This document shows, in pieces, positions 25,389-37,490 of a stretch of 64,000 bases of DNA. Numbering within the stretch: position 1 is the stretch's first letter; each line of letters begins with the position of its first letter. Origin of the DNA: Puffinus mauretanicus (Eukaryota; Chordata; Aves; Procellariiformes; Procellariidae); the NCBI GenBank assembly GCA_023333565.1, contig JAJKFH010000102.1:3410001-3474000 (forward strand), read 5' to 3'. Made by a program: the position numbers and the translations under genes. Below the pieces are notes generated by a model, which saw only the letters and a program-made list of their open reading frames with translations, ran no database searches and was not told the origin of the DNA.

Positions 25389-28260
25389 GAAATGGTACAC
25401 AGGAATGCTTGTTTTCATGCTTCTTCTATGAATCTCTTAATAGAGCCAAACTGAAATATAGCACAAATTTCCAGTTCTGTATTAAGTCCACCGCAGATGT
25501 GCTGCTCATGTTTGTGAAGCGCTTTTAGGCTGTGGCTTAAGTGGTGCCCTAACCAGGCCAAGTGTTTTTAGGCCTTCTAACACCACACTGAATTTGCTTA
25601 TTAATTTGCGAGTCGTGTTCTGTTTAAAAACATATAAACAATAATGAATTTTGGTGAAATCCATGTGGTAACCCAATCCCCTTTGTCAGTACATATTTAA
25701 CAAGCTAAAGAAGACTAAGTTTAATGCTGAATTCATATATTTAATATTTTAGAAGACAACTGTATGTATTTTTTTAAATGTGCAGTTCCAGCCTATTTCT
25801 ACGTAGAGCTCTTTCCTTGGACCTTCTAATTCTGTTGCACATGTGGGATAGCTGAGGGATTTATTAAAAATACAGATCGAAAGTGGAAACTCATTCGCCT
25901 TGATAATGCCAGGTAACCACTTAGCCTCAGTGATTAGGCACCTTTACAAAAAAACAATCGAAAAATAAAAACATCCCAAGATGATGACAGTGACTTGCCA
26001 GTTAAGCAGAAATGATGGAGACGTCAAGGCTGATGGTTAATACTCACCTGAAAAATGACCTTTGCTGCAGTTGTTACCCCTTGGCTGAGAATAGTAAAGT
26101 AAAAAGCACGGTGATATGTACTTTTTTGTGCAGATGCAGCTGTCCTATCAATGCTTGCACAGATCCAACATCATGCACAAAAGTGGCAGAGCTGCAAAGC
26201 CCTGACTTCAGCAGCAGCCCCATGTGCCAAAGCTTGCAAGATTCAGTGATGCTCCTCCCGCCAGAAAATGTTATTTTGTGGTTTGTAATTTGGCTCTTGG
26301 AGATACAGCACTTGACCCAGACACTGCTAAAAATATCGTCCTTCATTTTCTTCTGGCAGGTTAGAGTAGTAAAGAATATTTATAAGGTGTATTTTTTCCT
26401 TTCCAGTTAAAATGTGCCACCCTTGAATTAAAAGAGGACAAGGTTTTTTACCCTGATGCTTAGTTTAGGATAATGTTGAATTTCCATCAGGCCTTGTACA
26501 GCTTGGTGAAAGCTTTCCTTAAAATAGGAATTATCTGGGGATTCCTTGCATCAGAGGGCTAACGGGTGGTTGAAAACTGACATAAGAAATAAACTATAAA
26601 TATGACATTTTTGTCACAGCCCCAGTGATTTTTGGCAAAACCTCCTGTTGCTTAGTAGCTAGACAGTTTGCATTTGGTTTACTCCTGCCCTTTCAAAATT
26701 ACTTGACAAAGCTGCTTATTCTCCCTGTAGGGCAAATGGGTCTCACTGACACAACTTAAACTTTTTATATTGGCCGAATATGTAGATATCCCTCTCTCCA
26801 CCCAACTGCCAGTCCATGACTGCTAAGAAGAAATGAATCTGTTCTGCTAAAACTTCTCAGTAAATTCAGCTCACGTATTTACAGGTAATTGGACACTAAA
26901 TCACCGCAGGATGATCATGGTAGAGACAGAAATGCATTCTTTCAAGCACTGTTTCTCAAAGCTTTTGGAGGTACAGTCCCTTTCTGATTGATCTCTGAAG
27001 GCCTGAAGTGGTTAGAATTTCAGAAGAGGGTTTTTCCGCCCCCCCCCAACACTTCAGAGCCTCCTTTGAATCCCATTGTGATCCATAGCTTGAATAAAGA
27101 ATACTTTAAAAAACAGTCTCTGGTGCGCAGCTTTCACCAGGGATTACTGTGATTAAGAAATAACTTACTGACAAGAGTTTATTAGTTTTTGAATTTCTCA
27201 AACCTTTTCCTCTGAGCAACTTAAAGCACGTAGCTTCACAATAACTGTAATACATAATTTAAGCTGTTATCCTCTAAACTGAATGAAAATGTAGAATTCA
27301 GTAAGTCAGAAGAGATTTAATTTTTTTTTTATTGAGATAGGACTGTTGTCTGCATGAAAGGTTTCCAGTGTTGCAAACAGAAGACGATTAGATTCCTGAG
27401 GGGCATGGTTAATTTGCATTTGTAAATGAGAAACAAATGTCAAGTCTCGTACACCAAAAAGTGCATGGGGCCTTCATAATGGGGCAAAAAATAATAAACT
27501 TTGCAGCTTGCTAATAACTTTGTGTGCTTAAACAAGGCAACAAGGATACTTTTGCATGCAGTGTCACTGTAAGAAATTAATGAACTTGGACTATACTGAT
27601 ACAAAACACTTTATATACTTCTGTTGTCAAGTTCTTAAAATGATGTATTAGTGATAGAGATGTGAAGTACTAATACTAATAATACTAATAGAACATTATA
27701 CTGAACATCCCACTGTGCAGTACAAGGCAGGTGACATATAATTCGCTGATTAATATATTGATATTAGCAGATAAAAGAATGTATTTGAGTTCAGGTTGTT
27801 CTGAGAATTATTTTCCCAATATGAGATTTCTAATATCTGTCATTTCTTCATCTTAACAGATGAAAATACTTAGTACGATACTGGATACTTTGCTTTGTTG
27901 AAAGGGCTGCCTGGGTTTTGCAATAAAGTGTATTAAACTTTCATCTTTCTTTCTGCTGTGCAAGTTTATGGCATTCTCTATTTCTTTAGTGAGACCTCTT
28001 AGAGAAAGAACCTTAACAAAGAAATAGGTATTTAACTGTACGATCTCTATTTGAGCCTCCAAAGAAAGGTTAGGAAGGAGATGGCAACAGATTGTAGGAG
28101 AAAAGGAAATTTCCCTGGCCCCTTAATTCACGTGCGAATCACATAGTCCTGAGGCATTGAAGATGCCTTCTAAGATGTTAATGCCTCAATCTCAGACTTC
28201 TTGGCCTGGATTTTCTCTCGTGCAGAGCATTCAAATATATGCTAACTTAGGAAATACTAA

Positions 28261-28720
28261 GAAATAGGAGCTTGGCCCAAATTTTCAAGTGAGGCCTCTA
28301 ATTCAGAGCAACTGTTTTGACAGGTTTTTTCGAGGTATCTGTGCCAGCTTCTCAAAAGTGCCAGACCCAACACAGCTAAGTGGGAGCAGTGGAGGAGATG
28401 TGTCCCTTTTGATGACTGGTGTCCCTATCTGGTCACCCAAAAAGTGAGGCGCAATGTATGTTTGAAAGTGAGGAAAAAAAACTTACTTAAGGGTAGGTAG
28501 ACTGACTATAATTACCTACAATTTTTTTTTCCCCTTGAATTTTTGAGATCTGTATCCCAGCCATCTTATTCCCTAGCAGCTGATGTTTGGGTTATCCAAA
28601 AGCAGAAAACTGATCACACACTAAATAATTTTCAGAGTGAAATACTAATGCAATTGCTTTCAATGGCAAAATTCCCACTGACTTCTGTGTGGGCAGAAAT
28701 GTCCCTCATATATTAATTCT
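28261..28720. repeat. Candidate degenerate ancient amniote repeat
   Basis: Contains GGCCCAAATTTTCAAGTGAG and CTTCTCAAAAGTGCCAGACC at about 28275-28370. It also has GCTTTCAATGGCAAAATTCC followed by CACTGACTTCTGTGTGGGC at about 28657-28695. The wording resembles the common amniote repeat text 'ATTGACTTCAATGGCAAAACTCCCATTGACTTCAATGGGAGC' and 'GGCCCAAATTTTCAAAAGTGCC'. The two parts may be separate copies. This is from recognition only; no consensus alignment was possible. Confidence 0.38.
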
Positions 28721-28923
28721 GCTGTCGTTTGAATGCATTATTGTTTCTCTATTCTGCCATCTTAGGTAATAATTTGTTCCAGCTTTAAATGACCATAGAG
28801 AAGCTTTTTACAGTAAATTTAAAGGTTGACTGAGGCTTGGAATTTTAACTCTATGACTTTCCATTACTTCAGCCGTGCTATTATATACAGCATACCATGT
28901 GTACAGAATAAAATGCAACCTAC

Positions 28924-28980
28924 CTAGCGTCGGATCATATTCCCAGATGAACCGTTTGGTCAGGAAGCGTACAACAAGAG
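28924..28980 (-). CDS. RERG: RERG coding exon (residues 21-40, switch I)
   Basis: This 57-bp exon encodes (A)LVVRFLTKRFIWEYDPTL, followed by the first base of the Glu40 codon. It begins with CT, which needs a G from the upstream exon to make Ala21, so the preceding intron is phase 1. YDPTLE is the G2/effector motif, with Thr38 equivalent to Ras Thr35. The acceptor on the minus strand has a good pyrimidine stretch (CTTTTTGTTCCTCCAG) and the donor is CTAG/GTAGGT. The length gives an exact in-frame join to the exon at 14918-14991. The upstream partner exon, with the start Met and most of the GRAGVGKS P-loop, is not in this window. Confidence 0.97.
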
Positions 28981-30639
28981 CTGGAGGAACAAAAAGATTC
29001 CAGGTAAGATGCACAAACCATCAACTCATCTGTTTTTCAAAGCTTTCCCAGCAAACTCTTCTGTGTGAATGAGCACGTAGCAGCTCCCCTAAACTGTGAG
29101 CAGAATTCAGCGTTGCTTATTGCAGGAGTTGAGACCTTTTCTCTGTTTGCGGCTCACTTTACACTTTTGGAGGGGGGAAACAAAATGAAAAAAAATAAAC
29201 CAACTCTTTACAGCATTAATCATTTACCAATGTAACAATGCAGGACAAAGAATACCAGGAGATTTCTGATGGTAGTTTCTAACTTTTTTCCACTTTTTTT
29301 TTTTTTTGTCACAATAGCTTCTACCATTAGAAAGCCAAAACAACGCCATTTACAGTGCTATGAGCAGACGACCTTTGAAAAAAACACTATTTTGGGTGCT
29401 TTAGATTTCCAATAACCAGTGGAAAAAGGGTTGGCAGTTTTTGAACCAGGATGCTCTGAAGCTTCAAAACTAGGGGTGTTAAAAATAAATTAATTCTTGA
29501 AAACTTTCCCTTCAGATTTTAAACCTTGTAAGGTAAACATAATTGGCTAAATAGCTTCCTTCTGTATTTTGGCATGCCTTCCTTGCAACAATTTATCTTC
29601 CATGTTTTGCCTACTTGTCACTTGAAGCAATCAACTATACTATTTTAAACCAATGGTCAACAAATGCTATTAATGAATTCGCAGAAGTAGAAATAAACCT
29701 TTAGATTTTGGAGCACTGGTTCTCAGTTTCAGTTTATGGGCTAAGATCTTGCCACTTATGTTCTTATATTTAGTTTTTTCTATCCCTCCACCCTCTTTTA
29801 AAAACAAACTATAAAGGCTTTGTCAGGATATTGATTATGTTCTAATTTAAAACTAAGCAGTGCCTTGAATTTCTAGTGGTATAAATGAAGCGTTCACCAC
29901 TGCCAACTATTTCCAAAATAGAGCTAGAGATATCACTGCACTAGCTATGATTGCAGTGACTTCAGCTATAGGAAAAGTTTTCCTTGACCTACAGGATTGT
30001 TCCGTTCTTCTTTCAGTTGCAGACGGACAGTAAAAGGTGACAACTAAACCCAGTTCTGATCCTTTTCAAAATTAAAGCCATGACAATGCCCCACATGCCA
30101 GACTTCTGTGCCCAAGAGTAGGACAAGGCAACACTCTGCAGAATAAATATAACTAATTAAGCTTTGCTTAATCGGAACCTATTTTTTTAATAAAATCAGA
30201 ACATTAGTTTTCAGGAAGATTTAACTATGCATCACACTTGGAGCGGTAATAAGAAGCTGATCCTAAGGAAATGAGATCACTACATAAGAAGTAATTTTAA
30301 ATTGGTGTTATTTTAAGTTTCTATTTTCCTTAGGAAATCCTGTGTTGTTTGTTTTTTGTGGTTTTTTTTTTTAGCCTTTGCAGAAATGCTCTCCTTGGCC
30401 CTCAGAGCAAATGTGGCAAAAGTAACTTTTCAAGCTGTAGTCCTAACGTGGATGTCATTATAGTACAAGAAGATCTGTGTAGCTTATTTTCCATCTATGA
30501 TGATGTCTGCATCAGGACTCTCTTACCCACTTTTTACCTCAGCTGAAAGAGTTCAAACATCTTGATGTTTCAAAAGTTTGGTCATGACCCTTCTCTAATT
30601 GCTAGTAATTGGTTTTCTCATTGCTGGTCAAATACACAG

Positions 30640-30680
30640 CGTGTTCTTTTTTTTCTTTTTTTCTTTTTTTTCTTTTTCTA
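30640..30680. repeat. T-rich low-complexity tract
   Basis: Runs of 5 to 9 T interrupted by single C bases, close to (T7-8C)n. Intronic, with no further structure. Confidence 0.85.
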
Positions 30681-31800
30681 TTTTAACTGGGGAAGTGATG
30701 CAGGGTAAAAGTTTTCCTGACGTGCTTTCAGAAGACTCCTTACCACCTTCCTTTTCAAGAACAGATTTTAGAAATGCTTTCTTCTTTCACGGCTGTACTC
30801 TGAAGGAGCAGCAGTGATGTGCTACCCATGTTGCAGTGCCTTACCCTGAGCCTGTACCTGGACCTGGAGTAGCTAATGGAGAGAGAGAAAAGGTGGAAGA
30901 GAGTGGGGGAACCTGTCCAACTATTTTCATATTTAAACATGGTCTGCTTATAGTTATGATAACCTTGTACTTGTAGATGGAAATTGCTGGAGGGGAGGAT
31001 CAAAGTGATGAAGGGGACTGGAAGAAAGTCTGTCAAGCACTAATGTCTGAGACAGGTGACAGAGAGCAGCAGCTCTGAAGGAAAAGAGGGGGAAGAGCTG
31101 ATTTTGGAGGTAGCCCAAATGAAGGAGGTGAGAAGGTGGCAGGCGATAAGAAGAAAAGGTAGAACTGGACTGGAGCTGCTGAGATGAGCCTGGGAGAAGA
31201 GAGGTACAGCCATGTACATGGGATGAAATGGTACAGGCGTTGAGTGCTACAGAGGTGAAGAATTAGAGATCACAGATGTAAGCTCTGGTGAGGAGGAAAA
31301 AAGTAGGTTGTATTCGTCTCCAACAGGGAGGCCTGTATGCAGAAATAACAAATAATCACATACGCAGGAGAGAGCTGAAGAAAAGAAAGGAAGAGTGGGA
31401 GGCGGCTAGCACGCAGAGGGCCAGATGGCAATTAGTCTCCCTCGCTGGCAGGTCTCAGCGGGGAGCACAGCAAGCCCAGCGAGTCGCTCACCAGGCACTG
31501 CCGGTAATAAAGTACTTGCACGAGGCTTGCTTGGGCCTGGTGAAGGGAAGAAAATGCCACCTCAGCACAACCCCAGGAGAGTGGGGAAGTGTCAGCTTCA
31601 GAGCCATGTGCTCTGTGCCAGTTTTGGGGGCACGCACGCTCGGGGCCGTGCAGAGCTGCTGTTCCTGCGGGGCTGGCTCTGCTCAGCCTCCTTGCTTCTG
31701 GCCTGGCCGATTCCCTCAAAATCCCCATGCTCTCCTTCACGGCAACGGTCACAGCCCATCCTATGGAGCTTTTCACTTCCACACATTTTTACAAGGCTGA

Positions 31801-31845
31801 AGATTAGCAGCTGCATTTCACAGATGGGGAATGTGAGACGCTCTC
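31801..31845 (-). mobile_element. Possible short MIR fragment
   Basis: GCTGCATTTCACAGATGGGG then AATGTGAGAC on the plus strand resembles the antisense MIR core 'CATTTTACAGATGGGGAAACTGAGGC'. The match is short, so it may be chance. Confidence 0.3.
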
Positions 31846-33074
31846 GATCCAGCGCCTGTCCTGTTTATAACTACTGCAAACGATGTTGGATGGGAGGTGT
31901 CTTCACTTTTGCTTCATTAGGGGTGCTTAGCAGATGGGCTCCTGACATCCAATTGAGTATCAAAACAATGTATGTGACTTCGCTACCTGATTTGACTGAA
32001 AATAGTCAATGAGAGGAGAGGCAGGAAGGGCACCCAAGTGCTTGGGCTGTCAGTCTGGAGACCGGCGTGCTGGCTCACACTGCCTGCCCTAGCAATGATC
32101 CCCCCAGAGCAGGGGTATTCCTGTGGAGCCATTTTGTTTATGTTGAGCTCACGTACTGCCAGATTACATCACTTCTGTTTCAGTAAAATAACTTCTGCCC
32201 GCAGAAGAATCAGAAATGAGGACATTAGGAATTCACTACACTTAGAGCCGTAGCACTCAGATTTCTGCCGCTGGCATGAATGACGCTTCGGGCAAAACAA
32301 TGAAACTTCCCCGTGTCCTTAGCAATGCTGCATAGAAAGATTCGAGATGGGCATTACTTCCTTCTCACCTTAGCAAAAGTGTGTGCACCCTGTTTGACCT
32401 GTCAGCCTTATTTAGACATGCTTAACTCTAATATTAATAATGAGCAAAAAATAACCCAACACACTAAAAAAAAAAATCCAAATGCTGGGTTTTGATTCAA
32501 AATAACATTGTTCAAAATAACAATGTCTGAAACACATTATTTTCTGATTAAATAATCTAATTAATTAAATCTAATCTAATAATCTAATTACTTAAGATAA
32601 TTCCAATGTTCATATTAAAATGACCATTTCCAGTGCTTATTCTCAAAGAAGATGAAATGCATTTTGAAGCAGGCAAGATTCGGATCGATGCAGTATCTAA
32701 TAGGAGTGAATTTCATGGTCCTCCACTGAGACTAGCCCAGGCTCTTCCCCAAACACTTACTGCTTGTGAAATACAAGAACTTGCAAGCTTAGAAGGAAAG
32801 AATCTCCAACAAACTGTAATTTGGATTCCCGCTGTGTTTTTCGGAGACATGACCATTACCTAAGGGAATTGATGTAATGTCCCAGCAAAGGAAGAATAGA
32901 CTCATGTCTCTTCATGCCTTTCCTTACTCCCTCACTTCCAAGTCAGCTGTTTTGAACAGGGTTTAAATTAGGGTAGAACTTGGCCCAGGGCTTTCATTCA
33001 CTCATGTTTAAACCTTCTTCCTTAGAAGTTATTCTTGGAGAAGAAACATGACTATCTGTCAAATACATTTGCAG

Positions 33075-33125
33075 TGTAACTCCACTGAAGACAATGAAGT
33101 TATATCAGGACTTAACTTGGCATAC
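33075..33125. repeat. Possible degenerate amniote repeat fragment
   Basis: GTAACTCCACTGAAGACAAT then GAAGTTATATCAGGACTTAA resembles the inverted wording 'GTAACTCCATTGACTTCAATGGAGTTACACCAG...' of a widespread old amniote repeat. Short and worn. Confidence 0.33.
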
Positions 33126-34440
33126 AAACTGAGATTATCAACCACATAATTAATCAATTTCTTTGGGACTTGTGTGGCTGAGTCCCTTACTCAGTTTTAA
33201 AAATCTCAGTCCCTATCTTTTGGAACATTTTTTTTTTGTGGTGTTTTGCATCTTGCCTTAGATCTTTGTTTGGATTTAGTAACATATAAACGCTCTGGCT
33301 AAATTTATAATCTGCCTGAATACATATCTTTATGAACTTGTTATCGTTCCAGCTAATACAAGCTGGGCTTTTGGGGGAAGAATGGAAGCAGGGTTTTATT
33401 TGAAAAACATTCCCCCTCCCCAAAAGCTACAGAGTTCAAAGTTATTCTAAGAAAAATAACAGTTCTCCACAGTGAAATAACTGTACGATGACTCTCTTAT
33501 GCCATGAGAATTTTCAGCTATAAAAATGGTCTGAAAGTAGTACCATTATTTAACTTATCAACAAGTCCATTCCTGGTGCCATGATAATGTGTCATCAGTA
33601 AACCATACTTGGCGGGAGACACCAAAGTGGTTAAAACCAGAGGTTATAATGATCAAAAGGCACTTTCACAAATGAAGTATTTCATTTTTTTAAAACATCT
33701 ATTTTTGTTGGAGAGTTCATCCCCCATTCACCCTCTGAGAGGCCCCTCATGTGTTGGAATTTCAGTCCCCTCGGAGCACGTGGCGAGCTCCAGCCTGCAG
33801 GATGGCGGTGCCACGGGATTCTGGCATGCGATGTGCTGCCTCCTTAAACAGCTCTGCGTCCAGCTTTGGGAAGTAATGGTTTGTTTTAAAGGCACTACCT
33901 CGAGAATTTAATTTGCTCCTGAAAGTGCAGGTCGTTTGGAGGTGTCTGTGTGTGCGTGGGAAAGTATGAACTTATAATGCAGAGTCATTTTCTGATCCTG
34001 GTACGTCATGGATGTAAATATGCAGTCATTAGTTCTGGCTCTGCGTCCGTGGGCCTGGGTTTGACTCAGTTTTGACAGTATCTCTGGCAACTCAGTGATG
34101 CGGGGATATGAGTCGTGAGCGAGACATCAACAGGGGGATTTCTCTGCCTTCCCTCCTCTCTTAGTTTGTTCACTGTGGTCACTTCTGACGTTGACACCTA
34201 ACGTGCTTGTAGTAAACTAGAAGGTAAATTTAATGAAGCAAAACGAGATCAGTGGGGGGAAAGGAAAGGAAGAACTGTACCAAGTATAAAAATGGTCTGT
34301 TTTACACTGTCTTGCTGTCTCAAACACTGCATATTTTATGCATATTTTAATCACTGTCTTAAGCAGCAAACTGTTCAGAGAAATTACTGTGTATGCTTGT
34401 ATGTTTTTTCTGTAACAACGCAGTGAGCTCCTCCACTGAT

Positions 34441-34600
34441 TGACGATATAAATATAAAAAGTAGATATACTTTTGATATTTATATTTAATTGATATTTAT
34501 GTATAAAAGTATATATACTTTTTAATACACTTATATATACTGTATAGCAGTGTATATATATAACAGCGTGTGTGTATATATATACATACTATGTAATAGT
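34441..34600. repeat. A/T-rich palindrome cluster with (TA)n / (GTAT)n
   Basis: GATATAAATAT at 34445-34455 is mirrored by ATATTTATATT about 20 bases on. AAAAGTATATATACTTTT (34505-34522) is a perfect 18-bp palindrome, and alternating TA and GTGTATATATATAC runs follow to about 34588. This is strong secondary-structure potential in one short block. No target-site duplication or element ends were identified. Confidence 0.85.
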
Positions 34601-36967
34601 AAATACAGACTAGGATTGAACACCTATGTGATGAAATGTGTTGCTCTTGCCTTTCAGGAGGTTATGTTGCTTAGCATAATGTAAACCTTTTTTCTTCAGT
34701 GGTAATGAAGGACCGTGCTACTGTGGAAGAGACAGAGACCGTAGTCCTACTAATCTGTGTTTTTTAGCAGTCTGCATCAGGATATTCATCCTTTGGCCTG
34801 ACCAAATGTCAGTGTAATTAGTGTCATTTTTAAAATGGCTGTCACTTTTCAGTTTCTACTACAAAGTTTTGGGAAGTATTTCTTTTGTTAGTGGCAATTT
34901 CAGTTTATCTCAGAGGTAACTGCATTTTACTGCTGTGGGAAGGACCTGATTGTAGGAACGTTTGAGTCAAAAGGGTCTGGAGAAAAGTAACTTGTTTCAA
35001 GGAGTCATCTGAAACTCTGGCAGTCCATAGTATGGTGTATTTACTAATTTCATATCAACTGTCTTAATAGCAGACTGGAAGGAAGCAGATTATTTTGCAA
35101 GCACTTTTTAATTGCAAGGAATGAAGTAAACAATAACTTGTGCTTTTATCAGGGCACGCACATTAGTTTACTTCTGCTGCCACTGAAAAGGAACATAAAA
35201 ATCATTGACTTCAGTGCAATGAAGCAAATGCTTGCAGGTGCTCATGAAATGGAAAGGTGAGCCATCCATGTCCTGACTTGCACAAGGGTCGTTGCTCGAC
35301 CTGTGTTCACACTTATTTCCAGGGTGACTGTTTACCCCGTGCTCTGCTCCCCATGTGTTTCTGCTCTCTGGCTCACCAAGCAGACCACGTGCGGGCTGCC
35401 CGGGGCGTAGGGGTGCTGCCTGCCTGCCTGTGCCCAGGCACGGGCTCTGGTGGGTGCTCCAGCTCTTCTGCAGCATCTAGGCCCGGTCCTGCTTTCATAG
35501 GCTTGCAGCTTTCACACAAATTGAGTCCAATGTTAGGGAATTCTCAGTATCTCCCTTCCTGACAGAGATGTCTGGCCCCCAGGTTAGAGGCAAAATTTGC
35601 CACTACTCAGAGAGTGGGGAGAAAGCAATCTCGGCATAGGCGTGTTAGCGGAATGAAGGCCACTTTCCTTATTCAGTACTGAATACGGAAAACACAGGAG
35701 TCATTTGTCAAAATCTTTGACTATAACGACATCCTAATGTTAATAGCGGGAAGTGTTTCTTGTCTTGCCTCTGGCGTGGTAATTTCACAATAAAAGAACC
35801 TCTCCGTATATTCATCTGGAATAGTCTACTGTGAATTTCACAAAATACACAGTAGAGTAGTCATTCATCCCATCGCCACTGAACTGGAGGATTTTTGTAG
35901 TAATGTTCTGCCCATTGCCTTCTGTGCTGGAGGCATTTTTTTACAACGGTTGCTGCATGTGGAATACAAGCAGAAGGCTTAATTTATATTACGTTATCCC
36001 ATTCCATAATATATTGTTCCAATAGATGGTTGTTTATTTCACAGGTCTCCTCTCATATAAAAGATAAATGATCAGACTGGTGTGTCTAATGGTTTTGATC
36101 ATTTTAGGAACGCGGTGTGTAATATCCATACTCCTACCATTTCTCCTCTCTTGACTTCATTGTATAACTTGTTATGTGGCCCCTTTGTGAAGACTAAACT
36201 TTCTGGTGTGCTATTACTAACACATATGGCTTTCCAAAACATAGTCAATGGTAACACCTCCAGATGTTTGTGAATCTGAGACAGAGTATATTTGTGATCG
36301 GGCTGTGGAGCAAGTCTTACAGATGAAATCACACAAATAACTGTTGCTTTTCTAGATGACTGACACAGGTAAGGTTTGAATTTGCATGCTGTTTTGAAAG
36401 AAACTGGGCAAAGCAAAGTAGAATAGGATTCTCAGTAAAAACTTTGACATAAACCCTGCCCCCCATCTCAAAGTGAAAAATAAAACAAGTTTGATTCATT
36501 TGAGAAAGAATTGAAAAAAGAAAGAAAATATTTCAGAAGAAAGAAGGGGTGGAAAGTTTTTTTCTTTAAAAATCCAGTACTTCATTAAGACAATGGCAAG
36601 ACGACAAAATTTTGAGGGGGCTGTAGCTTTTTTGTTATTTTTTTTCCTTGCATTTCTCCCAGTGTTGACTTCAGAAAACATTCCACTCTGTTCTTTTGGT
36701 CAAATTAGTTTGTCATCTTTAAAAAGGAAAAAGAAAAAATGGAAATAAAGGAGGGAAATCTATAATACTTTAGATGGCAGGATGATCTTCTGGTTATTGT
36801 CAAAGCATTTTTGTATGAATAAATTTTTGTTGGAAAATGCACTTCAAACTGAAAAGCCATTTTTTGGAAGGAAGCCAGTTTTTTAGATTTCTCTTTCAAA
36901 GGAAATGCCTGAACACCTCACCATTTGTTTTCAAAGAACCTGCAATTTAGGAAATGCAGATTTAAAA

Positions 36968-36984
36968 CAAACAAACAAACAAAT
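36968..36984. repeat. (AAAC)n microsatellite
   Basis: About four tandem copies of AAAC. Short and unremarkable. Confidence 0.85.
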
Positions 36985-37419
36985 CCAACCTCACCAGCCT
37001 CCATTTTGTTCTTTTATTCACTGTAGTGTTATTTTGTATTGCACTGGAGAAATGTGTGGGACTAAATTGTGGGGTTTTTTAACCAGATACCGTTACAGGG
37101 AGATGGCAAAGATGCACTTTCTTGGCTGTAGCATCCACCAGCTACTCAGCTTCAGCTGATCTGTATGTACTGAAAGGGCTCAAAGTTGATTTCGCTCTGC
37201 TGGTGCTGAGCCTGGCTAAGGGTGCAGGCAATGTGAGTTACTTGAGTGGTGCTCCTGAAAGGAAGGGCTGGACGGCCACTCTCAAGGGAGATGCCTTGAG
37301 CTGCTCCTAGGACGGTGTGGAGCTGCTGCCTCATCCCCTGCCAGTGCAGAGGGAGGAACACGCATGAGCACAGAAGGAAGCAGCGGCCAGTGCAGGAGTG
37401 GGGATTTTTGTTGGTGTTC

Positions 37420-37490
37420 TGTTTTTTTTTATTTTTCATTTGTTTTGTTTTGGTTGTTGGTTTTGGTTGTTTTGGGTTTTTTTTTAAGGC
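37420..37490. repeat. T/G-rich low-complexity tract
   Basis: Poly-T runs mixed with TTTTG and GGTTG units. It gives rise to hydrophobic Phe/Leu/Val-rich chance frames on the plus strand. Confidence 0.85.

Larger units (their letters stand above)
14992..28923 (-). other. RERG: RERG intron between the two small coding exons (13.9 kb)
   Basis: The minus strand begins with donor GTAGGTTGC after CTAG and ends with TTATTTTAG. It is a phase-1 intron splitting the Glu40 codon. No nested gene was recognised. It contains a poly-T tract (19144-19160), an 18-bp tandem duplication (18588-18623), a CpG-dense patch (25231-25388), an MIR-like fragment (about 24240-24370), a C-run near 27040 and degenerate repeat sequence near 28261-28720. 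The longer open frames (20268-20664, 22302-22721 and 26012-26410) show no family resemblance. Confidence 0.93.

Noticed and set aside
31288..32012. Frames of 170 and 195 residues and minus-strand overlaps
   Set aside because: Simultaneous open frames on both strands in GC-richer DNA indicate low stop density. No family resemblance.
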